The position numbers were made by a program, and so were the translations under genes. This document shows positions 15,060-21,900 of a stretch of DNA of 33,193 nt, in pieces (the first letter of the stretch is position 1; every line of letters starts with the position of its first letter). Origin of the DNA: Planotetraspora sp. A-T 1434 (GTDB taxonomy: Bacteria; Actinomycetota; Actinomycetes; Streptosporangiales; Streptosporangiaceae); assembly GCF_025420585.1 (NCBI RefSeq), contig NZ_JAOEGB010000046.1:1-33193 (forward strand). The letters are read 5' to 3'. The notes below the pieces were generated by a model, which saw only the letters and a program-made list of their open reading frames with translations, made no database searches and was not told where the DNA came from.

Positions 15060-15403
15060 GCGTGTCCCCCCGGTCCCGGGCGTACCGGCTGGGCGTCTTC
15101 ACCGGCGCCGACCGAAGCCCCGTCGCCGCCGCCGTCGCTCTCGAGGCTTATGTACGCGACGAGGGAGGCGATGGAGCTGGCCACGGCCCACAGCTCGGCC
15201 TCGGCGACCTGTTTCACGTCCGCGTCCTGTTCGAGCTGGGCGACGACGTGCATCAGGTCCAGGGAGTCCACGCCGACGGCGAGGAAGGGCTCGTCGACTC
15301 CGATGCCGTACGCCACCTCGTCGCCGATTCGCTCGGCCAGTCTCCGGCGTACCAACGCCTCGGGATCGCTGTGGCCGGCGGTGTCCACGTCGTGCATCTT
15401 CAC
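15056..15403 (-). CDS. Acyl carrier protein 2
   Basis: 115 aa. The carrier fold spans about residues 15-90, with Ser47 in VGVDSLDLMHVV as the phosphopantetheine site; a Gly/Pro-rich, probably disordered tail of ~25 residues follows. The GTG start at 15403 has GGAG 6 nt upstream; ATG 15397 is an alternative. It directly precedes and overlaps the AMP ligase, which most likely loads it. It differs clearly from carrier protein 1 (DSL rather than TSF), so the two probably serve different substrates. Confidence 0.85.
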   Translation of the reverse strand: MKMHDVDTAGHSDPEALVRRRLAERIGDEVAYGIGVDEPFLAVGVDSLDLMHVVAQLEQDADVKQVAEAELWAVASSIASLVAYISLESDGGGDGASVGAGEDAQPVRPGPGGHA

Positions 15404-15640
15404 CCGTTTCTCCGGTTTTTAGGCGCCTGCGGTGTTAGGCGCGTGCCCGGGCAGGCGGCGTTTCCACGATCCACGACCGCTCACGCTCGCGCGACCTGCT
15501 TTCGGGCAGGGTGGATCGGGTATGCCCGATGAGCGCCCGTTCCGTCCTCCGTGGCGCACGCGGGAGGAGCCGATACTCGCTGATGACGCACCGGGAGCTG
15601 CCGGGGGTCGCGCCCGAAACGCATACGGACAGGTGGCCGG
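15404..15640. other. Divergent intergenic region between carrier protein 2 and monooxygenase
   Basis: 237 bp with no supported gene. It should hold the promoters for both flanking units. Visible: a duplicated TTAGGCGC (about 15420 and 15436) and distant arms GCCTGC/GCAGGC around it. I cannot point to clear -35/-10 boxes. Confidence 0.35.
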
Positions 15641-16738
15641 ATGGACTTCAGCCTCTTCTACTTCGCCGACGACAGCGAAGCGGAGCCGGCCGGGGATCGT
15701 TACGCACTGCTGCTCGAAGGCGCCCGCTTCGCCGACCAGCACGGATTCCGCGCGGTCTGGACCCCCGAACGGCACTTCCACTCCTTCGGCGGCCTCTATC
15801 CCAATCCGTCCGTCGTCGGCGCCGCGCTCGCCACAGTCACCGAGCGCGTGCACATCAGGGCGGGCAGCGTGGTGGCACCCCTGCACCATCCGCTCCGCAT
15901 CGCCGAGGAGTGGGCCGTCGTCGACAACCTCTCCCGGGGCCGGGCCGGCGTGTCGTTCGCCTCGGGCTGGAACGTGGCCGACTTCTGTTTCGCTCCGGAG
16001 GCTTACCCCGACCGCAAGGCCGCCCTCCTCGATCAGATTCAGACCGTGCGGGCGCTGTGGCGCGGCGAACATCTCGATGTCGTCGACGGCGTTGGCGACA
16101 AGACCCGGGTACGCGTCTACCCCCGTCCCGTTCAGCCCGAGTTGCCGGTCTGGATCACCAGCGGCGGCGATCCGGAGACCTTCCGCGCCGCCGGGGAGGC
16201 CGGCTTCGGCCTGCTAACCCACCTGCTCGGTCAGGACATGGACCAGCTCGCCGCCAAGATAGCGGTCTATCGGCAGGCTGCCGAGCAGGCCGAGGGCCAG
16301 GGGCGGTCGGGTGCGCGGGGGAGGGCCGGTCACGTGGTCGCCATGGTGCACGCCTTCGTCGGAGACGATGACGCGGCGGTGAGAGAGCAGGTCCGGGCGC
16401 CGCTGTCGGCCTACCTGCGCAGCTCGCTCGATCTGGCCAGGTCGCAGGTGGACGCCGCGCATCCGCTCTCGCGGGAGAAGGACCACGAGCGGGCCGTGGA
16501 CATCGTCGTGGCCAAGGCCTTCGACCGCTATGTCGATGGCGGCGGACTGCTGGGCGGCCTGGACACGTGCCTGAGCCGAGTGCGCCGGCTCCAGGAGATC
16601 GGCGTGGACGAGGTCGCCTGTCTCATCGACTTCGGACTGCCCGCCGACCAGGTCCTGGGCGGCCTCGATCGGCTGGACCTGCTGCGGCGGATGAGCCAGG
16701 CCGAGGCGGATTCCGGACCGGCCACCACCCCCTCCTAG
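15641..16738 (+). CDS. Luciferase-like FMN-dependent monooxygenase, natural-product (MupA-like) type
   Basis: 365 aa, single-domain (beta/alpha)8 luciferase-like monooxygenase. MDFSLFYFADD at the start, FRAVWTPERHFHSFGGLYPN (36-55), IRAGSVVAPLHHPLRIAEEW and GVSFASGWNVADF are diagnostic of the luciferase-like subfamily found embedded in, or next to, NRPS/PKS systems. It uses reduced FMN and oxygen to hydroxylate or oxidise a substrate, often one bound to a carrier protein. The reducing partner is not in the window. The start ATG has AGGTGG at 4-nt spacing. It is alone on its strand between the carrier protein 2/ligase pair (divergent) and the NRPS operon. The substrate could be a carrier- or PCP-bound residue; position and chemistry are unknown. 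Confidence 0.9.
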   Translation: MDFSLFYFADDSEAEPAGDRYALLLEGARFADQHGFRAVWTPERHFHSFGGLYPNPSVVGAALATVTERVHIRAGSVVAPLHHPLRIAEEWAVVDNLSRGRAGVSFASGWNVADFCFAPEAYPDRKAALLDQIQTVRALWRGEHLDVVDGVGDKTRVRVYPRPVQPELPVWITSGGDPETFRAAGEAGFGLLTHLLGQDMDQLAAKIAVYRQAAEQAEGQGRSGARGRAGHVVAMVHAFVGDDDAAVREQVRAPLSAYLRSSLDLARSQVDAAHPLSREKDHERAVDIVVAKAFDRYVDGGGLLGGLDTCLSRVRRLQEIGVDEVACLIDFGLPADQVLGGLDRLDLLRRMSQAEADSGPATTPS

Positions 16739-16741
16739 ACG

Positions 16742-16857
16742 CGTGATCATGCAGCTGTTCCCGCACGCGCCGTCCTACCTGGCGCTTCGTGCGGCGTGAT
16801 CATGCACACGTTCCCCTGCGTACCGTCTACCGGGCGCTTCGTGCCGCGTGATCATGC
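16742..16857 (+). repeat. 52-53-bp tandem repeats headed by CGTGATCATGC
   Basis: 16742-16794 and 16795-16846 are two diverged copies: both start CGTGATCATGCA, share an inner GTTCCC, and end GGCGCTTCGTGC. A third copy starts at 16847 and decays after about 11 bp. The heading motif is the reverse complement of the GCATGATCACG cores found further right and at 37-47. Confidence 0.7.
16763..16792 (+). terminator. Bulged hairpin after the monooxygenase gene
   Basis: GCACGCGCC, a 9-nt loop, then GGCG-CTT-CGTGC pairs as a 9-bp stem with a 3-nt bulge, 25 nt past the monooxygenase stop. No T-run follows. It is part of the first tandem repeat copy and could act as a terminator; the second copy does not pair as well. 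Confidence 0.35.
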
Positions 16858-16888
16858 GTGACGAGGGTCCGCCCGATGGACAGACGCT

Positions 16889-17044
16889 GCATGATCGCAA
16901 ACGGTGTCGGCGCTGATCAGACCGCATGTGGCGGAATCGGTGCATGATCACGACCCGGGAACCCCCACGGAACCCCGGACGGAACCCCCACGGAACCGCC
17001 ACGTCCCCGGGACTCCCGGGAAACCGTGCATGATCACGGCGACG
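16889..17044 (+). repeat. Scattered GCATGATCACG repeats, including long copy 2
   Basis: GCATGATCGCA (16889), GCATGATCACG (16942) and GCATGATCACG (17028) lie in the same orientation, opposite to the three copies at 16742-16857. The last is part of the 47-bp element (16998-17044) shared with 7-53. Between 16942 and 16998 a CCACGGAACC-type 11-12-bp unit is also iterated. None of this is coding. Confidence 0.65.
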
Positions 17045-17064
17045 GGCGTGTGAGAAACACACAC

Positions 17065-17093
17065 TTGACACCCTGACGTATTCACGCATGTTG
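17065..17093 (+). promoter_or_regulatory. Putative promoter with consensus -35 (TTGACA)
   Basis: TTGACA at 17065-17070 is a perfect -35 box. At 17-18 nt spacing lies CATGTTG (17087-17093), a poor -10. It is about 360 bp upstream of the thioesterase start, so if used it gives a long 5' leader containing the palindrome and the iterated CGAGAGT boxes. Confidence 0.3.
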
Positions 17094-17102
17094 CTGATTA
17101 CT

Positions 17103-17117
17103 GTCACTAGTTGTGAC
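17103..17117. promoter_or_regulatory. Operator-like inverted repeat GTCAC-N5-GTGAC
   Basis: GTCACTAGTTGTGAC is a 5-bp-arm palindrome with a 5-bp centre, just downstream of the TTGACA element, where a bound repressor could block transcription of the thioesterase-NRPS unit. Confidence 0.35.
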
Positions 17118-17220
17118 GGCATGCCCATGTAAGTCTTGGATTGCACCTCGCGGTGCCGGAAGGCCGATCGCCGGCTTTCCGTCGCAAGAGAACCGCTGAC
17201 GACCGATCCGATCGATATCC

Positions 17221-17276
17221 CGAGAGTCATCTGAGAGCTATCCCGAGAGTTTCGCGAGAGTCCATTCCCCGAGAGT
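17221..17276 (+). promoter_or_regulatory. Iterated CGAGAGT direct repeats (SARP-box-like)
   Basis: GAGAGT/GAGAGC hexamers start at 17222, 17233, 17245, 17256 and 17271, with steps of 11, 12, 11 and 15 bp; four of the five read CGAGAGT. Direct heptamers stepped by about one helical turn are the layout of binding sites for SARP-type antibiotic activators. They precede the thioesterase-NRPS operon by 170-230 bp. No -10 box at ideal spacing is obvious (ACATATC at 17291 is a candidate), and no regulator gene is in the window. Confidence 0.45.
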
Positions 17277-17449
17277 CGCCCCCAAAAGTCACATATCGGC
17301 GGTTACGCAAGGGCACCCGAGGGTGAGGCCCGGCTGAGCGCGGTGAGACCCATCTCCCCGGCCCAGGAGCATCCGTGTCCTCATCAATCCGATGCGTCTT
17401 TTCTCGTGCCCGCGGGCGAGCCACCGTAGGCGCGTCATGGAGGTTTCCA

Positions 17450-18808
17450 GTGATCGAACTCCTGAACCGGCCCCACGTCCCGACCTTCCTCAAATCCCAG
17501 TTCGCCGCCCTGGCCCGGGACCACCAGGTCTGCGGCGCACAGCTCGTCATCCAGCATGACGACGAGACCGTGGCGATCGAGGTGGGCGAGATCCAGCATG
17601 GCGGCGGCCGCCCGGTCACCCGCGACACCGCCTTCCCCATCGGGTCGGTGACCAAGTCCTTCACCGCCACCCTCGCGATGACCCTCGTCGCGGACGGCGA
17701 CCTTGACCTCGACGAGCCGTTGGGCGGGCATCTGCCCGAGCTGGGCGAGCTGGGCCACCGGCTCACCCTCCGGCACCTGCTCAGCCACACCGCCGGGTTC
17801 GCCTGCGGGCCGGACTCCACCGAGGTGGCCACCAGCTCGCCCCGCCGCTATATCACCGACCACTGCGGGCGGCAGAACCTCGTGCTCCCGCCGGGCGCCG
17901 GCTTCTCCTACTCGAACATGGGCTATGTCATCGCCGGTCGGCTGGTCGAGGTGATCACCGGCATGAGCTGGACAGAGGCCATGGCGTCGATCTTGCTCCG
18001 GCCCCTGGGGATCGCGCCGTCCTTCATCTGCCCGGTCGCGGGCCGGCCGTCCGGCCGTCCGATCGCCACCGGTCACTCGGTCAATCTCGCCCTCGGCAGG
18101 ACGCAGCCCGTCCAGCAGTCCCTCGCGCCGCCGGAGGCTCCGGCCGGGGCACTGGCCATGAGTGCCATGGACCTCGTGGCTCTCGGGCGGACCCATGTGC
18201 CCCCGGGTGTGCCGGGGCTGCTCCCGCCCGGCCTTGCCGTACAGATGCGACGGCCCGTCCCCGCAGCGAACCCCTTCGGGCTTGCCGACGGGTGGGGCCT
18301 CGGGTTCGCCGTGTTCCGGGACGAGGCCACCGAGTGGATCGGCCATGACGGCAACGCGGACGGCACCTCCTGCTACCTGCGCGTCGATCCGGTCGACGGG
18401 TGGATCGTCGCCCTCACCACCAACACCAGCTCGGGGATCGGCCTCTGGCGGGAGCTCGGCGCCCAGCTCGCCGACGCCGGGATCCCGATCCCCGGCGACG
18501 GCTCGCCCGCCGCCGCCGCACCGCCCGCCGTGGCGCCACCGGACTGCGTCGGGGTGTACGCCAACGGCGACTCCGAGTTCGTCGTGACCGGCTCGGACGG
18601 GTGCTTCTCCCTCGCCGTGGATGGGTCGGACTTCATGGTCCTGGCCAGTGCGGACGGCCTGACCTTCTCGCTGATGGAGCACTCCTCGGGCCAGCGTCTG
18701 CCCGGTGGGCGATTCCAGCGTGACCCGGACACCGGCGAGATCAACGGAATCCAGGTCAACGGCCGCCTGGCGCGCCGGCGCCCGTACGTCCCGGCCATGT
18801 CCCGCTGA
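17450..18808 (+). CDS. PBP-type thioesterase candidate (serine beta-lactamase-like), peptide release/cyclisation
   Basis: 452 aa. Class C beta-lactamase/penicillin-binding fold: Ser66-x-x-Lys69 in GSVTKSF, Tyr154-Ser-Asn156 in FSYSNMGY, and His299-Asp-Gly301 in IGHDGNADG. After about residue 360 a beta-rich domain of ~95 residues follows (VGVYANGDSEFVV onward), resembling the C-terminal lipocalin-like domain of SurE-type enzymes, as does the total length of ~450. Such trans-acting thioesterases release and cyclise peptides from NRPSs that lack a built-in thioesterase, usually with a D-residue at the C-terminal side. No signal peptide is visible, which argues against a secreted beta-lactamase. 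Start: GTG 17450, with GGAGG and a 6-nt spacer; the longer frame from 17375 lacks support. It lies 97 bp upstream of NRPS1 in the same direction. Confidence 0.8.
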   Translation: MIELLNRPHVPTFLKSQFAALARDHQVCGAQLVIQHDDETVAIEVGEIQHGGGRPVTRDTAFPIGSVTKSFTATLAMTLVADGDLDLDEPLGGHLPELGELGHRLTLRHLLSHTAGFACGPDSTEVATSSPRRYITDHCGRQNLVLPPGAGFSYSNMGYVIAGRLVEVITGMSWTEAMASILLRPLGIAPSFICPVAGRPSGRPIATGHSVNLALGRTQPVQQSLAPPEAPAGALAMSAMDLVALGRTHVPPGVPGLLPPGLAVQMRRPVPAANPFGLADGWGLGFAVFRDEATEWIGHDGNADGTSCYLRVDPVDGWIVALTTNTSSGIGLWRELGAQLADAGIPIPGDGSPAAAAPPAVAPPDCVGVYANGDSEFVVTGSDGCFSLAVDGSDFMVLASADGLTFSLMEHSSGQRLPGGRFQRDPDTGEINGIQVNGRLARRRPYVPAMSR

Positions 18809-18815
18809 GCAGCCA

Positions 18816-18844
18816 CACGTGCCTGCCGTACGTCCACGTGCCTG
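18816..18844. repeat. Direct repeat CACGTGCCTG, two copies, before NRPS1
   Basis: CACGTGCCTG occurs at 18816-18825 and 18835-18844, 19 bp apart, within the 97-bp gap before NRPS1. Each contains the palindrome CACGTG. A regulatory role is possible but nothing else supports it. Confidence 0.35.
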
Positions 18845-18905
18845 TTTCCCGGTTCGTCCTCCAGCCGTTTCCGCGGTGAACCGCGTCGGAAAGGTGTGAA
18901 AACTT

Positions 18906-21900
18906 ATGTTGACCGAGGCCCCCGGCACGCTACCGGCCCCTGAGTGGAACGACACCGGCCGCGAGGTCGCGCCCGCCACGTTGCCACGGCTGTTCGAGGA
19001 CCAGGTGGCGCGGACGCCGGACCTGCCGGCGGTGCTGTTCGAGGGCGGCTCGCTGACCTACGCGGAGCTGGAGGTCCGGGCGAACCGGCTGGCGCACCTG
19101 CTGATCCGGCGTGGGGTCGGCCCGGAGCGCATCGTGGCGCTCGCCCTGCCGCGATCGGTGGAGATAGTCGTGGCGCAGCTGGCGGTCGCGAAGGCCGGCG
19201 CCGCCTTTGTGCCTGTGGATCCGGGCTATCCGCCCGAGCGGATCGCGTTCATGCTGGCCGACGCGGCGCCCGTCCAGGTCATCACATCCGCTGAGTTGGC
19301 CCCTGAATTGAACACCGAACTGCTTGTGGGGGAGGCCACGGGCGTCGTGGCGCTCGACGAGCCCGCCATTGTGGACGCGGTGGCGGCGATGCCCGGTCAC
19401 GCGCCGACGGACGCCGATCGCACCTCGGAGCTGCTGCTCGCCCACCCGGCGTATGTCATCTACACCTCGGGATCGACCGGCAGGCCGAAGGGCGTGGTGG
19501 TCTCGCACCGGGGACTGGCGAGTTTCTCCGCGGCGGAGGTGGACCGATATGCGGTGCGGGCTGGGGATCGGGTGTTGCAGTTCTCCTCGCCGAGTTTCGA
19601 CGCTTCGGTGCTGGAGCTGTGCATGTCGCTGCCGGTCGGGGCAGCGCTCGTCGTGCCGCCTCCGGGTCCGTTGCTCGGTGAGCAGTTGGCCGAGGTGCTC
19701 GCCGAACGGCGGGTGACGCATGCGCTGATCCCTCCGGCGGCCCTGGCCACCGTGCCGGCGGAGGCGGCGCGCGAGCTGCCCGAGTTCCGGATGGTCACCG
19801 TGGGCGGCGACGCGTGCCCGGCGGAGCTCGTCGAGCTCTGGGCACCCGGGCGCAGGATGATCAACTCCTACGGCCCGACGGAGTCCACGGTCGTGTCGAC
19901 GTGGAGCCGGCCGCTGGTGCCGGGCCGTACGCCGCCGATCGGGGAGCCGATCTGGAACACCCGGGTCTACGTGCTGGACGAGGCCTTGCGGCCGGTCCCG
20001 GTGGGCGTCGCCGGCGAGCTGTACGTGGCGGGGATGGGACTGGCGCGTGGATATCTCCGCAGGCCGGGGCTGACGGCGCAGCGCTTCGTCGCCAACCCGT
20101 TCGGCGCGCCCGGCGAGCGGATGTACCGCACCGGCGACCTGGTGCGGTGGAACGCCGACGGCGAGCTGGAGTTCGCGGGCCGCGCCGACGACCAGGTGAA
20201 GATCCGCGGCTTCCGGATCGAGCTCGGCGAGATCGAGACCGCGCTCACGCGGCATCCGGAGATCGGCGCGGCCGTCGTGACCACCCGCGAGGACCGGCCC
20301 GGTGACAAGCGGCTGGTCGCCTACGTGGTGCCCGCCAACGGGCGCGTGGCCACGCCCGGTGAGCTGCGCGCTTTCCTGGCCAGTTCGCTGCCCGTGTTCA
20401 TGCTGCCCGCGGCGTTCGTCAGGCTCGACGCTCTGCCGCTGAGCCCCAACGGCAAGCTGGACCGCCGCGCGCTGCCCGCGCCCGAAGGCCGTGGCGCGTC
20501 CGACGCCTATGTCGCCCCGCGCACCGAAACGGAGCGGACGCTGGCCGACATCTGGGCCGAGGTGCTCGGAGCGCCGCGCGTGGGCGTCGAGGACGACTTC
20601 TTCCTGCTCGGTGGCGACTCGATCCAGGCCGCACGCGCCCTCTCCCGCGTCCGGGCAACGTGCGGCGTCGAGTTGCCGGCCCGTGCGATGTTCGACGCGC
20701 CGACCGTGGCGCAGCTCGCCGAGGCGGTGCGCGGGGCGGGCCGTACGGACCCGGCGGAGCGGATCCGCCGGGTCTCTCGCGATGGCATGCTGCCACTGTC
20801 GGCCGCGCAGCGACGGCTGTGGTTTCTCGACGACCTGACCTCCGGCGGGACCGGATACAACACCGGGGTCGGGCTTCGGCTGTCCGGCCCGCTGGACCTC
20901 GACGCGCTCGGAGCCGCGCTCAAGGCGCTGGTGGACAGGCACGAGTCGTTGCGCACCACGTTCGACACCGTGGACGGACACGGGGTGCAGATCGTGGCGA
21001 CGCACGGCGAGCTGCCCCTCCGCGTGGCCGATCTGTCCGCGCCTGACACGCCTGATCAGGTCAGCTTTGATCTGGCCGGCTTTGATCTGGCCACACTGGA
21101 TCTGGCCACGCCTGACCTCTCCACGGACGATCTTTCCGTATCCGGCTCGGCGGGGGCCGGGTTGTCCCCGGCCTCGACGGACACCGTTGAGCAGAGGGTG
21201 GAGCGGGTGCTGCTGGACGAGCTGCGCACTCCATTCGACCTGCGGAAAGGGCCACTGAGCAGGGCGGTCGTGGTGCGCCTCGGCGAGGACGACCACGTCC
21301 TCATGCTGAGCCAGCACCACATCGTCACCGACGGCTGGTCGGTCGGCATCCTGGTCGACGAGCTGGCGCAGCTGTACGCCGCCGCGCGGAGCGGCGTTCC
21401 GGTGGCGCTGCCGCCTCTGCCGATCCAGTACGCCGACTTCGCCGTGTGGCAACGCGAACGGCTGGCGGGCCCGGCGTTTGAGGATCACCTGGATTACTGG
21501 CGCGCAAAGCTGGCCGGCGGCCAGGCGCTCGAACTGCCGACCGACCGGCCCCGGCCCGCCATTCTCTCCACGGCCGGCGCGGTGCACCGCCGCGACCTGC
21601 CGGCCGATCTGGTCGGCGCGTTGACCGAGGTAGGGCAGGCATACGGCGCCACGCTGTTCATGACCCTGGTGGCCGCCGTGCAGGTGCTGCTGGCTCGGTA
21701 CAGCGAGCAGGAGGACGTCGCGGTCGGCACCGTCACCTCCGGCCGAAACCGGGCCGAGCTGGAGGATCTCGTCGGGTTCTTCATCAACACCGTCGTCCTG
21801 CGCTCCCAGGTGGACGAGTCGCGGAGGTTCGGGGACTTCCTGTCCGCGGTCCGGGAGACCGTGCTGGAGGCCTTCGCCCACGACGAGGTGCCGTTCGACC

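Noticed and set aside
7-17044. The bracketing 47-bp repeats as integrase attachment sites or transposon ends
   Set aside because: They are direct and only 38/47 identical; no integrase, transposase or target duplication is seen.
17450-18808. A secreted beta-lactamase for self-protection
   Set aside because: No signal peptide at the well-supported start, it has an extra C-terminal domain, and it sits directly upstream of the NRPS genes; a PBP-type thioesterase fits better.
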